Shown here piece by piece: positions 1-9,658 of a DNA stretch of 64,000 nucleotides. The DNA lies in the NCBI RefSeq assembly GCF_016495725.1, contig NZ_CP054705.1, positions 1,054,001-1,118,000 on the forward strand. Direction: 5' to 3'. The DNA is from Salicibibacter cibarius. GTDB lineage: Bacteria; Bacillota; Bacilli; Bacillales; Marinococcaceae. Below the pieces are notes generated by a model. That model was not told the DNA's origin. It ran no database searches and saw only the letters and a program-made list of their open reading frames with translations. A program made the position numbers and the translations under genes. Within the stretch, counting starts at the first letter, position 1, and every line of letters starts with the position of its first letter.

Positions 1-93
1 GGCAGTCGAACGTTTGAAATTGAAGCTGTGATTGATTTGGATGAGCAGCACCGGGAAATGCATCTCGACTGTGTGGAGGTTGGTGATGGCTGA
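1..93 (+). CDS. Head closure (head-tail adaptor) protein, 3' end only
   Basis: Last 30 codons of the gene seen complete at 42162-42497. The window edge cuts off its start. It lacks one valine codon near the C-terminus compared with the other copy. Confidence 0.8.
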   Translation, partial: GSRTFEIEAVIDLDEQHREMHLDCVEVGDG

Positions 94-445
94 TGTTGAA
101 ATCGAAGGTCTTGAAAAGGCTATGCGGAAGTTTTCTAAAATAGCTGGTCAATCGAAGAAAGACATGAAAGAAGCGATTAAGAAGAATGCAGAAGCGATTG
201 AGCAGGATCAAAAAAGATCTGTAGCACAGCGATCAGGGGCGACTGAAGGAAGTATCTCCATTGAATATGAGGATGACGGTTTAACAGCCGACATTCGCCC
301 ACGAGGAAGCGAAGGGTTTCGCCGGCACTGGATCGAATTTGGAACGGTCAACCACGGAGCGCAGCCGTTTATGATACCCAGTTATGAAAAAAACAAAGAT
401 AACTACGTCAAAGATGCGAATGATGTATTGAGGAATCTCAAATGA
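86..445 (+). CDS. HK97 gp10-like head-tail joining protein (left copy)
   Basis: Same 119-residue protein as at 42490-42849, where it is described. The start overlaps the end of the head closure gene. Confidence 0.85.
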   Translation: MADVEIEGLEKAMRKFSKIAGQSKKDMKEAIKKNAEAIEQDQKRSVAQRSGATEGSISIEYEDDGLTADIRPRGSEGFRRHWIEFGTVNHGAQPFMIPSYEKNKDNYVKDANDVLRNLK

Positions 446-858
446 TTGTCGATTATCACGCAATACAAAACAATATTGACCACTTGCTTTACTACGATGA
501 CAAACTAAATAACCTTGTCAAAGGCATTTATATCAACAGGGGCGTACCTGACGGTGCGTCCTTTCCTTATGTCTCAAAAGGTTCGGGTTTCGCCAACCCC
601 GGCGACACCAAGCAAACAGACGGTGCTAATGTCACCTATCAAATAGATGTTTGGGGTCGAAGGGATGACTGGGAAATCCACGAAATTATGATGGCGGTAC
701 AAGACGCCATGCAGGGCTTCCGGGCGGAGACAGACCGTACGGAAGTTTTTGATTGCCGTTTGAATTACACAGACGTGCAACTTGATCCCGATGGTTACAC
801 ACGCCATGGGATTTTGCAGTATCGAATCTTTCAAACTCAAAAAGAAAGAAGGTTTTAG
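442..858 (+). CDS. DUF3168 tail terminator protein (left copy)
   Basis: Same protein as at 42846-43262. It overlaps the previous gene by four bases (ATGA). Confidence 0.85.
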   Translation: MIVDYHAIQNNIDHLLYYDDKLNNLVKGIYINRGVPDGASFPYVSKGSGFANPGDTKQTDGANVTYQIDVWGRRDDWEIHEIMMAVQDAMQGFRAETDRTEVFDCRLNYTDVQLDPDGYTRHGILQYRIFQTQKERRF

Positions 859-860
859 CT

Positions 861-1406
861 ATGCCAAGAACAGGTGTAGACGTGCTCATTGCAATTGAGG
901 ATGAAGATGGGGACAAGAAGTTTATCGGTGGTCAGCGTGAAGCGACGTTGAACCGTGAAAAAGAGGAAATTGATGCTACTCATAAGCTTACGGCTGGTTG
1001 GGCTTACAATCTCGCTGGTCAGGGTTCATGGTCCATTGAAATGGATGGTGTCATGCTCGAAGATGATGAAAGCCTAGAATTGCTTGACGATGCTTTTGAA
1101 AACGATGAAACCATCCATGTCCACTGGACAAATAAAAGCGGCACGAACTACGAAGGTGACGCTATCCTAACAGATTACCCGATCGAAGCACCGATGGATG
1201 ATGTTATGACTTACTCCATGACATTTAACGGTCAAGGAAAATACACCAAGACACGCAGGAGCGATAGTGACAATGGTGATGGCGGCGACGGTGGCGATGG
1301 GGAGAGTCCGACGGAGATTGAGGTGTCCCCGTCCTCAGTCTCCATGACAGTAGGGGATACCCAATCATTGACTGCCACAGCTATATATAGCGAGGAGGAT
1401 GATTAA
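861..1406 (+). CDS. Major tail protein, extended into an Ig-like domain (left copy)
   Basis: TP901-1-type major tail protein as at 43265-43726. Here the linker contains a run of four G (1299-1302), so the frame stays open past the Gly/Asp-rich linker into the first half of a BIG2-type Ig fold (motif SVSMTVGDTQSL), giving 181 residues. It then stops in mid-domain at a TAA at 1404. The rest of the fold lies in the +1 frame at 1408-1662. Confidence 0.85.
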   Translation: MPRTGVDVLIAIEDEDGDKKFIGGQREATLNREKEEIDATHKLTAGWAYNLAGQGSWSIEMDGVMLEDDESLELLDDAFENDETIHVHWTNKSGTNYEGDAILTDYPIEAPMDDVMTYSMTFNGQGKYTKTRRSDSDNGDGGDGGDGESPTEIEVSPSSVSMTVGDTQSLTATAIYSEEDD

Positions 1407-1407
1407 C

Positions 1408-1662
1408 ATGGACGTAACCGAGGAAGCAAGCTATGAAAGTGGCGATACAGATGTTGCGACGGTTAGTGATAGTGGAACGATTACTGCCGTTGGTGTTGGT
1501 GAAACTGAAATCACTGTTTCGTATGAAGGTGAAACCGCAACGGTATCTATCACTGTGGAAGAACCTGAGCCGGAAGTGCAAGGGATTTCGGCGTCACCTT
1601 CTGAAGCCACTATGGAAGAAGGCGACACCCAAGACATTGAAGTAACAGCAGATTATAGCTAA
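1408..1662 (+). CDS. Ig-like (BIG2) domain, out-of-frame second half (left copy)
   Basis: Same as 43813-44067. AGGAGG at 1393-1398 lies nine bases before this ATG, so independent initiation is possible. The sequence nevertheless reads as the continuation of the Ig fold that starts in the preceding gene. Confidence 0.6.
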   Translation: MDVTEEASYESGDTDVATVSDSGTITAVGVGETEITVSYEGETATVSITVEEPEPEVQGISASPSEATMEEGDTQDIEVTADYS

Positions 1663-1665
1663 TTC

Positions 1666-1691
1666 AGAGAGGGGCCTTCCCTCTCTTTTTA
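1666..1691 (+). terminator. Rho-independent terminator inside the tail operon
   Basis: AGAGAGGG and CCCTCTCT form an 8-bp stem with a 5-base loop, followed by a T run. It lies between the major tail protein and the tail chaperone genes and probably lowers expression of downstream genes. Confidence 0.8.
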
Positions 1692-1711
1692 ATTTATAGG
1701 AGGTATATGGA

Positions 1712-2077
1712 ATGGCTAAAAATACAACAAAACCAGTACGTGTGGAATTGGACGGGGAAGAAAAGTTACTTAGGTTTGATTTTAATGCGATGGCGGACTT
1801 TGAGGACGTAATGGGGTACGGTTTGTTTGCGGCTGTGCAAGAAGGACAGATCGGATTTAGAACAATCCGTGCTTTTTATTGGGCTGGATTGAAGTGGAAG
1901 GAAAAAGGTTTAACTATAGATCGAACTGGACAAATCCTAGGCAAGGAATTGAACAACGGAACTGACTTACAGGATCTCATGTCACCAATTGAAAAAGCAC
2001 TAACGAACTCCGGTATTATCCCCGATCAAGATGAAGAAGAGGACGTTAGCGAGGAAGATGAAGGAAAAAACGGGTAA
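1712..2077 (+). CDS. Tail assembly chaperone G (left copy)
   Basis: Same protein as at 44117-44482. The slippery heptamer lies just before its stop codon. Confidence 0.8.
   Translation: MAKNTTKPVRVELDGEEKLLRFDFNAMADFEDVMGYGLFAAVQEGQIGFRTIRAFYWAGLKWKEKGLTIDRTGQILGKELNNGTDLQDLMSPIEKALTNSGIIPDQDEEEDVSEEDEGKNG
2065..2071 (+). promoter_or_regulatory. Slippery heptamer A-AAA-AAC for -1 frameshift
   Basis: In the zero frame the codons are GGA AAA AAC GGG TAA, an exact X-XXY-YYZ site two codons before the stop. Slipping back one base opens a frame through ten further codons straight into the ORF at 2101. Confidence 0.85.
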
Positions 2078-2100
2078 CTCAGTGGGAGTATGAGGATCTC

Positions 2101-2403
2101 ATGAAATACGTTCTTAGCATCTCTGATATGAGACCATGGGAATTTTGGGAACTTACCCTCGCTGAGTTTAACGTTATGATTGATAGTTACTTATGGCTTG
2201 ACTATCAGGAAAATGCGAAATTAGCTAAGCACGCACGATGGGTGATGAGCGCTCACGTTAAAGAAAACAAGATACCAGCTATTGAAAAGATGATCGGCAA
2301 ACCACCGAAAACAGAAGCGGATAAAAAGAAAGAAAAAGAAGAAAAACCGGTCACAGCCAAGCAAGACTTGGAAGATATGAAAAAGAATATGGGAATGGGT
2401 TAA
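2101..2403 (+). CDS. Tail chaperone GT extension, -1 frame (left copy)
   Basis: Same as 44506-44808. It is probably made only as the C-terminal part of the frameshifted G-T protein, which would run from 1712 to 2403 and be about 230 residues long. Confidence 0.8.
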   Translation: MKYVLSISDMRPWEFWELTLAEFNVMIDSYLWLDYQENAKLAKHARWVMSAHVKENKIPAIEKMIGKPPKTEADKKKEKEEKPVTAKQDLEDMKKNMGMG

Positions 2404-2430
2404 GTCTCGCTGTTAGCGGGGCTTTTTTAT
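2404..2430 (+). terminator. Hairpin terminator before the tape measure gene
   Basis: GTCTCGCT pairs with AGCGGGGC across a 3-base loop, followed by six T. It ends the chaperone segment. Tape measure translation then starts from a strong AAGGAGG site. Confidence 0.75.
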
Positions 2431-2449
2431 TTATAAGGAGGCCCTGCTT

Positions 2450-5400
2450 ATGGCAGAGACAGCAAATCTAACGGTTAGAATCGGTGCAAATATATCCGAA
2501 TTTGAAAAGAAAATGCAAGAGACGCAAAAGAATTTTGACAAACTTGGCGGCGCCCTAAAAACAGCCGGTAAAGGTATGACGGCGGCTGTTACGGCTCCAA
2601 TTGTTGCTATCGGTGGCGCTGCATTTGCGGCGGCGAATGATTTTGACAAGGCGTATAACCAAATACAGGTGCAGACAGGCGCAACCGGAGATGATTTGGC
2701 AGGTCTTGAGAAAAATTTCAAAAGTGTTTTCCGGAGCATCCCGGTTGATAGCGAGACTGCATCATCTGCTATTGCATCTTTAAATAGTAGTACAGGTGCC
2801 ACTGGCGAAACATTGGAAGGTATGACTACAAGCGTTCTTGAAGCTTCCCGAATGATGGGAGAGGATGGAGCGGCGAATGCCGAAGCATTTGGACGGGCTA
2901 TGAACCAATGGCAAATACCGGCTGAAGAAGGCGAGCAAGCAATGGATCGCTTGTTTAAAGCCTCGCAAGAATATGACATCGGTATGGGCGATTTGATGGG
3001 AACTATGAGCGCTTATGGACCCGTTCTACAAAACGCTGGTTTTGAAATGCATGAAGCGGCTGACTTGTTCGCTCGCCTTGAAGACAGCGGTATATCTGTC
3101 TCCCGTGTCATGCCCGGGCTCAATAGTGCTTTTCGTAACTGGGCATCTGAAGGTAAGGATGCGAGAGAGGAATTTGACAAGGTCGTTGCCCAGATGCAGG
3201 ATGCGGAAACAGAAACCGAAGCTTTGTCTATTGCCACTGAAGCATTTGGAGCAGAAGGTGCGCAACGATTGACCACAGCGATTAGAAACGGTGTTATTCC
3301 ATCCACGGACGAACTAGGGGATGCATTGGAAGATTCTGAAGGGGCTATTTCTGATCTTTCAGAGGAAACCATGACTGTTGGCGATCGGTTTCAGTTGATG
3401 AAAAACCGTATACAAGAAGCGATAGCACCCCTCGGTGAAGTCTTTATGGATATTCTTGAGGATCTTGAACCTTTCTTCATGGATTTGATTGGATGGATAG
3501 AAGATTTAGGTAAATGGTTTAGCGATCTTAGTCCTGCGGCTCAACGTATGGTTATTGCTATAGGTGGAATTGCGGCGGCTATTGGTCCCTTGTTAGTCGT
3601 AGCCGGAACGCTCATATCATCTATAACAAAAATAGGTGCTGTGTTTAAACTATTCACACCAGTGGTGGCGGGAGTAGGAAAAGCGTTTGCGTTGTTGTCA
3701 AATCCAGTCGGATGGGTCATTGCGATTGTAGGCGCATTGATAGCCGTATTTACGTATCTATGGAACACCAACGAAGGATTTAGAAATGCCGTCATCAATA
3801 TATGGGAAACCATTAGGGATGCAGCAATAGCGATATTCGAAGCAGTCGCTGGTTTTCTGACTGATACATGGGATTGGATTTCAGAAACGGCTATAACCGT
3901 GTGGAATTGGCTTAAAGATACCCTTTCCAGTATATGGAACTCTATTTATGACACTGTCGCCCCAATATTTTCTGCTATTGCAGATTTTCTCGCTGCTACG
4001 TGGGAAGTTATCTCAACTACAGCTCAAGCGTGGTGGAACGTTGTCACTACTATCCTGAGCGAAGCTTGGGAAGGTCTAATGGCTATTGTTATGCCGATAT
4101 TCAACGCTATTTCTGATTTTATTTCCAGTGTGTGGGGAACGGTTAGCAGTACATCATCCAGTGTGTGGGGAACGATTACCGATGTCCTTAGTACAGTGTG
4201 GGGTTGGATTTCTGACACAGCACTAACCATTTTCGGGTACATTTCAGATTTTCTTACAACAATATGGGAGCCGATTAGAGATACAATCACCACGGTGTGG
4301 GGATTCATTTCAGATTACCTTTCTCATTTATGGACATTAATTGTTGACATAGCGGTCGCTGTTTTTGAGCCAATAGCGGCGTTTTTCTCTGGAATTTGGA
4401 ACACGATTAGTGACGTCACGTCCACTGTATGGGATGGAATTACTAGTGCCCTTTCTTCCGTGTGGGAAATGATTAAAACGTTAGCTTCCGGAAACTTCGA
4501 CTCGGTTAGAGATATTATTGACATTGTTTGGAATACCATTAAAGATGTTACATCCACAGTCTGGGATACGATTAGAAATATATTTTCAACCGTTGTGCGA
4601 GGAATTGTAAATACAGCGTCATCATGGTTCAGTTCTATGCAAGACAGTATTGTTTCAATATTTACTGCGATTTCCACCTTTTTCTCAAACATCTGGTCAA
4701 CGATTCGTAACACCTTCCAGCGACTGATTCGCATAATCGTCAATTTTGTACGTGATCGCTGGAACGGCACTCTTGATACGACACGGAACATATTTAACAG
4801 CATAAGCACATTCTTCTCCAATATTTGGTCCAGCATCCGTGACGCCATATCTAATTTTGTTACCAGAATATGGAATAATATCCGTGATGCTTGGAACAAC
4901 ACAATGAGTACCACTCGAAACATATTCAACCGCCTATTTAACTGGCTATCTGATTTGTGGGACTCTCTCTGGTCTACTGTGACAGGTTTTGCAGATGATA
5001 TCTGGTCAGGGGTGTCTGATGCGTGGGATAGCTTGTGGTCATCCACACGGCGGATGTTTAACCGGATTAAAAATTGGATATCTGACACATTTGACGATAT
5101 TGTCGATTGGGCGAAGGAATTACCTGGTCGAATCGGTGATGCCATATCAAACATGGCGAGTGCAGCAGTCGATGGCGCTAAAAGCATGATAAACTCAATG
5201 GCTGACAGCTTAGAAGAAGGTGTCAATTTTGTTATTGGCGGCTTGAATGATTTGCTTTCAGCGATTGGCTTGAGTGTAAGCATTGATGAGTTATCTATCC
5301 CTCGATTGGCAAGAGGGACAAATAGCCATCCTGGTGGACCAGCTATGGTCAACGACGGGCGTGGTCCGGAACTCATTAAAACGCCCGGTAACCACCCCGG

Positions 5401-6658
5401 ATTTGTGAGTGGTCAAAACAGAGTTGTAAACCTACCACGTGGCAGTAAAGTTGCTTCTTATGAAAAATCTAACCGCATGATGGGCGGTAACCTACCTGCT
5501 TACTCCGGCGGCATCGGTAGTTGGGCGTCAAATGCTTGGGATAATGTCACCTCGTTCGGAAGCGACGTTTGGGATGGTATTACAGGTACAGCGTCTGCGG
5601 CATGGGATTTTCTCTCAGACGGTGCGAGTGCGGCGATAGATGGATTGTTTGATATGGTCGGCTTTGATATACCAGACGGGGACGATTTCCTCTCTGGTTT
5701 AGGTAGAGGGGTCATAGAACAAATCAAAGAAGGTTTGATCGGGTTCACCGATGCGCAAACAATGGCTTTTTCTGATTTTCAAGGAATTGATTTTGGTGAT
5801 GCCTTCACTCGGACAAGCGGATACGGATGGCGTGTCCACCCAATCACAGGCGACAGACGCCACCATTCAGGTGTTGACTACGCCGCTCCGATGGGTACGC
5901 CGTATCCTGCACAGGCAAGCGGTCGTGTGGTCACATCTGGATGGGCTGGCGGTTTAGGTAATTTGGTAGAAATACAGTCGGGAAATATCTTGTACCGTTA
6001 CGGTCACAACAGCAAAAACCTTGTCGGCGTCGGTGATGAAGTTAGTCGTGGCGACATGATTGCAGAGGTTGGAAGCACAGGTAACAGCACAGGTCCTCAC
6101 GTCCACTTTGAAATTCATGAGGATGGAGAATCTCAGAATCCAGAAACATGGACGCCGCCAACGTCTGATCCGGGTGGTTCAGGCGTGCAAAGATGGCGCT
6201 CGGTGATCCAACAAGCATCCGCACGTATGAATGCAAACGCAAGTTCTTCTGATATCAGCGCTATATTGTCACAAATACAGCTAGAATCAGGCGGGAACGA
6301 AAAGGCTGTGCAATCACCTGGGGTCAACGATATAAACATGCGGATGGGTAACCCGGCGCAGGGTCTATTACAGTATATCCCGTCCACATTCGCCGCCTAT
6401 TCCATGCCCGGACATAGCAACATTTTGTCCGGTTTTGACCAATTGCTTGCGTTTTTTAACAACAGCACGTGGCGACGAGATAACCCAGGAGGCACACGGG
6501 GATGGAGCCCCGAGGTGCGAGAAGGTTCGCCCGTGGCGGTATTGTCAACCAGGATCAAATGGCAAGAGTCGGCGAGCGTGGACCGGAAGCGATTATACCG
6601 TTGTCCGCTAATCGACGTGGACGTGCCCAGCAACTCCACAGCGATGTTGGTCGCATGA
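2450..6658 (+). CDS. Tail tape measure protein, frameshifted near 3' end (left copy)
   Basis: Same gene as 44855-49198. One C is missing here (four C at 6508-6511, five in the other copy). The frame therefore shifts at about residue 1353 and ends early at 6658 with an unrelated tail. The true C-terminal 95 or so codons continue in another frame to 6792. The other copy is intact, so this is either a real mutation or a homopolymer sequencing error. Confidence 0.85.
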   Translation: MAETANLTVRIGANISEFEKKMQETQKNFDKLGGALKTAGKGMTAAVTAPIVAIGGAAFAAANDFDKAYNQIQVQTGATGDDLAGLEKNFKSVFRSIPVDSETASSAIASLNSSTGATGETLEGMTTSVLEASRMMGEDGAANAEAFGRAMNQWQIPAEEGEQAMDRLFKASQEYDIGMGDLMGTMSAYGPVLQNAGFEMHEAADLFARLEDSGISVSRVMPGLNSAFRNWASEGKDAREEFDKVVAQMQDAETETEALSIATEAFGAEGAQRLTTAIRNGVIPSTDELGDALEDSEGAISDLSEETMTVGDRFQLMKNRIQEAIAPLGEVFMDILEDLEPFFMDLIGWIEDLGKWFSDLSPAAQRMVIAIGGIAAAIGPLLVVAGTLISSITKIGAVFKLFTPVVAGVGKAFALLSNPVGWVIAIVGALIAVFTYLWNTNEGFRNAVINIWETIRDAAIAIFEAVAGFLTDTWDWISETAITVWNWLKDTLSSIWNSIYDTVAPIFSAIADFLAATWEVISTTAQAWWNVVTTILSEAWEGLMAIVMPIFNAISDFISSVWGTVSSTSSSVWGTITDVLSTVWGWISDTALTIFGYISDFLTTIWEPIRDTITTVWGFISDYLSHLWTLIVDIAVAVFEPIAAFFSGIWNTISDVTSTVWDGITSALSSVWEMIKTLASGNFDSVRDIIDIVWNTIKDVTSTVWDTIRNIFSTVVRGIVNTASSWFSSMQDSIVSIFTAISTFFSNIWSTIRNTFQRLIRIIVNFVRDRWNGTLDTTRNIFNSISTFFSNIWSSIRDAISNFVTRIWNNIRDAWNNTMSTTRNIFNRLFNWLSDLWDSLWSTVTGFADDIWSGVSDAWDSLWSSTRRMFNRIKNWISDTFDDIVDWAKELPGRIGDAISNMASAAVDGAKSMINSMADSLEEGVNFVIGGLNDLLSAIGLSVSIDELSIPRLARGTNSHPGGPAMVNDGRGPELIKTPGNHPGFVSGQNRVVNLPRGSKVASYEKSNRMMGGNLPAYSGGIGSWASNAWDNVTSFGSDVWDGITGTASAAWDFLSDGASAAIDGLFDMVGFDIPDGDDFLSGLGRGVIEQIKEGLIGFTDAQTMAFSDFQGIDFGDAFTRTSGYGWRVHPITGDRRHHSGVDYAAPMGTPYPAQASGRVVTSGWAGGLGNLVEIQSGNILYRYGHNSKNLVGVGDEVSRGDMIAEVGSTGNSTGPHVHFEIHEDGESQNPETWTPPTSDPGGSGVQRWRSVIQQASARMNANASSSDISAILSQIQLESGGNEKAVQSPGVNDINMRMGNPAQGLLQYIPSTFAAYSMPGHSNILSGFDQLLAFFNNSTWRRDNPGGTRGWSPEVREGSPVAVLSTRIKWQESASVDRKRLYRCPLIDVDVPSNSTAMLVA

Positions 6659-6791
6659 TTGGTGCTGATGACAGTGGCGGAGAAACAAACATCACAGTCA
6701 ACAACACCTATACCGATGCCAATCCTACGCCAAGTCAATTGGCACGAAAACAAAAACAGCAGTTACGACGCCTCGGAATGGAGTGGGGTTG

Positions 6792-7640
6792 ATGAATACA
6801 ACACTAACGATTACGAACGCACGTGGAGAGTCCATGACGTTTACAAGCGAGGATCGAAAATGTAAACTCATGGACTTTGAATCAGAGTTGGATGCGGAAG
6901 TGCAAACAGAAAAGGCTCCGTTTCAGCAGGGTGAAAGTTATGTGGATAGCTTGTTAGAAACTAAATCTATGACGATGGAGTTTCTTCTATTAAATAAGGA
7001 TCAAATGGAACTTGAAAAATTGAAACGGAAAGCGTCGAAAATCATGAATCCCACACTGGGATTGTGTGAATTGAAATACGAAAATGACGGCGGTGTGTGG
7101 GTGATCAATGCCGCCCCCGAAACGGCGGTTAGCTACCCTACAGGTAGTGAAAACCGTGTCCCGGGATTACAGAGGGGAATGGTTGATTTTCTTGCACCTT
7201 CGCCGTTTTGGAAATCGACAGAAATAACCACAGAATCCATGGACTCCTTCCGGGGTCTTTTTATTTTGCCTATGACATTTCCAACGCAGTTTGGGATACA
7301 GGGATCATCTGTGGTGATTGACAATACAGGAGACGTTCCTTGCCCTGTGCAAGTGGAATTTCAAGGTCCTTCAGATCGCCCAGAGATACGAAATAATCGA
7401 ACCGGTGAATATATCCGAATCGATGATGAGTTGGGCGAGGATGATGTTTTGACGATCGATACCACGCAGGGGCAAAAACATGTTCGTATTAATGGCAGAA
7501 ACGTGATCAACTGGATAGACAGAGGGTCAACATTTTGGCAATTAGAACCCGGAGATAATGAGGTCGAATATTTAGCATATGCAGGTTCGGAAGATGCACA
7601 GGTGACAATTAGTTATCAGTTCAGGTATGTGGGGATATAG
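6792..7640 (+). CDS. Distal tail protein (Dit) (left copy)
   Basis: Same 282-residue protein as at 49198-50046. Its ATG overlaps the TGA of the intact tape measure frame. Confidence 0.8.
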   Translation: MNTTLTITNARGESMTFTSEDRKCKLMDFESELDAEVQTEKAPFQQGESYVDSLLETKSMTMEFLLLNKDQMELEKLKRKASKIMNPTLGLCELKYENDGGVWVINAAPETAVSYPTGSENRVPGLQRGMVDFLAPSPFWKSTEITTESMDSFRGLFILPMTFPTQFGIQGSSVVIDNTGDVPCPVQVEFQGPSDRPEIRNNRTGEYIRIDDELGEDDVLTIDTTQGQKHVRINGRNVINWIDRGSTFWQLEPGDNEVEYLAYAGSEDAQVTISYQFRYVGI

Positions 7641-7653
7641 GAGGGTTTATGTG

Positions 7654-7791
7654 ATGGAAGGTGAATTCCACGGCCTTGAAATTTATGGTCATGAAGGGAT
7701 GACATATCTCAAGTTTACCCTTATTGAAAAAGATGGCGATCGTATAGATTTTGATGAAATGATGCGAATTGAAAACCCAGAGGATTTGTGA
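7654..7791 (+). pseudogene. Small tail-region protein, truncated by frameshift (left copy)
   Basis: Counterpart of the intact 62-residue gene at 50060-50248. One extra T (three T at 7785-7787) causes a stop after 45 codons. The original frame would have run to about 7843. Confidence 0.65.
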
Positions 7792-7841
7792 CCTATTGCG
7801 TTCTGTAGAGACATTCATCAATGAAAAAGTAAAGAAAGATT

Positions 7842-7867
7842 AAGAAGCCTTCCGGGGCTTCTTTTTT
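7842..7867 (+). terminator. Hairpin terminator
   Basis: AAGAAGCC and GGCTTCTT form an 8-bp stem around a 6-base loop, followed by a T run. It separates the Dit segment from the tail appendage gene. Confidence 0.8.
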
Positions 7868-7893
7868 ATGTCGGAATATAGGAGTGATAAGCA

Positions 7894-9063
7894 GTGGTTG
7901 AAGTATATAGATTCTTTAATTCCACCGAAGGCGACGAGCGGCTATACGAAGCCGATGATTTCGGTCAATTCTTCCAAAACTTTTTAAGCAATGGCTTTTT
8001 TATGGGGCTGGGTGTATCCCCTGAAGGTGGAAACATGGACGTCATTGTGTCCGAAGGCAGCGCATTTATTGAAGGTTATGATTACGCAAACACAGATGAT
8101 CTTACCCTCACTCATGACAGCGCCGACGCACAGTATGACCGGATTGACCGGATTGTGATTAGATTGGATAGACGACAAGAAGAACGAACAATCCATGCTG
8201 CTATCTTGAAAGGCACAGCAGAAGGTGATGTGGAAGCGCCGGAGTTAACCCGGGATGATTATATATGGGAATTGTCGATTGCACAGGTACTCATTGAAGC
8301 AGGAAAGTCGTTTATTGAGGATAGTCAGATTACGGATGAGCGTGGGGATCGTGATGTATGTGGTCGTGTAGAGCGCCCGGCGAAAATTAATGATCAGGTC
8401 CATTCGGTTGATATTAAACGTCCGACCACACGAGCGTATCAATACCACCATGAGGCATCGGCTTTTTATATCCATGGGGATAACCAATCCGAGATATTTC
8501 AGGAGTGGTTAGATAGTATAGGCATTGATCATTATTATGGCAGGGATTTAAGTGATTTGCGCATGTACGTAGAAACTTACGCAAGTCAGACCGATACAGG
8601 TATCCAAACGGTCACCATTTTTGATTGGGCGCATCAGCAAAATTATCAAATATACGGTAAATTCAATCGTGCCTCCAATAGATTAGGTGCTGATTTGACC
8701 TGGGGAAGTTGGCACGAAGAAGTTTTGGAAGCTGAGAGAGTAGAAAGCAGCGCCGGATCGTACTGTATTAGGTATACAAACGGACAACAAGTTTGTTACC
8801 ACAGTGGTAGAAGCATCACAGGTGTTTCCAACTCGGTTGGTGCTTTATACCGAACACAAGCGCAGAATTGGGTAGTACCATCTCCTTTTCTTGAAGGATC
8901 GGGTGTTTATGTGAGTATAACCACAACGGGCAATAACAGGTGGGCGGCTGTTACAGGTGGTACAAGCGATGGGGAAACAATCCCTTATCGTGTCTTTTCT
9001 GCGGAAAGTGACCCTAGTGTTAATACAGATATCCGTATTAAAGCAGAAGGCAGGTGGCGTTAA
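7894..9063 (+). CDS. Tail appendage / baseplate protein (left copy)
   Basis: Identical in length and frame to 50299-51468, where it is described. Confidence 0.7.
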   Translation: MVEVYRFFNSTEGDERLYEADDFGQFFQNFLSNGFFMGLGVSPEGGNMDVIVSEGSAFIEGYDYANTDDLTLTHDSADAQYDRIDRIVIRLDRRQEERTIHAAILKGTAEGDVEAPELTRDDYIWELSIAQVLIEAGKSFIEDSQITDERGDRDVCGRVERPAKINDQVHSVDIKRPTTRAYQYHHEASAFYIHGDNQSEIFQEWLDSIGIDHYYGRDLSDLRMYVETYASQTDTGIQTVTIFDWAHQQNYQIYGKFNRASNRLGADLTWGSWHEEVLEAERVESSAGSYCIRYTNGQQVCYHSGRSITGVSNSVGALYRTQAQNWVVPSPFLEGSGVYVSITTTGNNRWAAVTGGTSDGETIPYRVFSAESDPSVNTDIRIKAEGRWR

Positions 9064-9395
9064 TGAAAGTCCTTTTAACTCCGAGACAACATAAAGATCG
9101 TATTGAATACGTGTTCACAGATGAAAGGACGGTCGTTGTTACGTATAACGGCGAATTTGAAGAAACGTTTGATCTAATCAATGATTTTGAACAACCGTAC
9201 GAAGGCGACGATATGATAACCCGGAAAAGGTCTGAAGTATTGCCGATTAATCCTATCATATCTGTACGTTATGAAAACGATGAAAGGCATGTGGATGTCT
9301 TTCGTTATCACGGACCGAACCCTTCCGATGACGTTGTGTTTCCTGACTGGCAAGAGGTGAGATTCGGTGAAACCTATCCGTATCCTCTCTCCTAA
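9063..9395 (+). CDS. Tail-region protein of unknown function (left copy)
   Basis: Same 110-residue protein as at 51468-51800. Confidence 0.65.
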   Translation: MKVLLTPRQHKDRIEYVFTDERTVVVTYNGEFEETFDLINDFEQPYEGDDMITRKRSEVLPINPIISVRYENDERHVDVFRYHGPNPSDDVVFPDWQEVRFGETYPYPLS

Positions 9396-9621
9396 CTTTG
9401 TCCTGCAAGCAGAAATAGACCGTTATTCATCTTATCAGCGTACCAACCGCTGGCATTCACCGGGCGAGTTTGAATTACACGTCAATCGGCATATGCAGGG
9501 AGCTGATTTATTAAGAAAAGGTAACTATATCGTGACCATGGAACCGGAAACGGAGCAAACGAGCATTGAACGGGATGAGGATTTAAGCAGTGGTATGCTG
9601 GCTAACTTGGAGGTTACGTAG
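9367..9621 (+). CDS. Gp37-like tail protein, N-terminal fragment (left copy)
   Basis: Same 84-residue protein as at 51772-52026. The split is identical in both copies, so it predates the duplication or the assembly overlap. Confidence 0.65.
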   Translation: MKPIRILSPNFVLQAEIDRYSSYQRTNRWHSPGEFELHVNRHMQGADLLRKGNYIVTMEPETEQTSIERDEDLSSGMLANLEVT

Positions 9622-9658
9622 CTAGATTAAGGCATGAAGCTAAGCAAAGGAGAGTGAC

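Noticed and set aside
1393-1410. prfB-like +1 programmed frameshift at the TAA within the Ig-like domain
   Set aside because: An AGGAGG lies upstream of GAT-TAA-C, but the spacing and the slip of Asp tRNA from GAT to ATT are poor. Separate initiation at 1408 or a two-base loss explains it as well.
4324-5376. Long minus-strand open frame of 350 codons (and its copy at 46729-47781)
   Set aside because: It lies entirely antisense to the tryptophan-repeat part of the tape measure gene, has low-complexity composition, and lacks a ribosome site. It arises from the repeated codon pattern.
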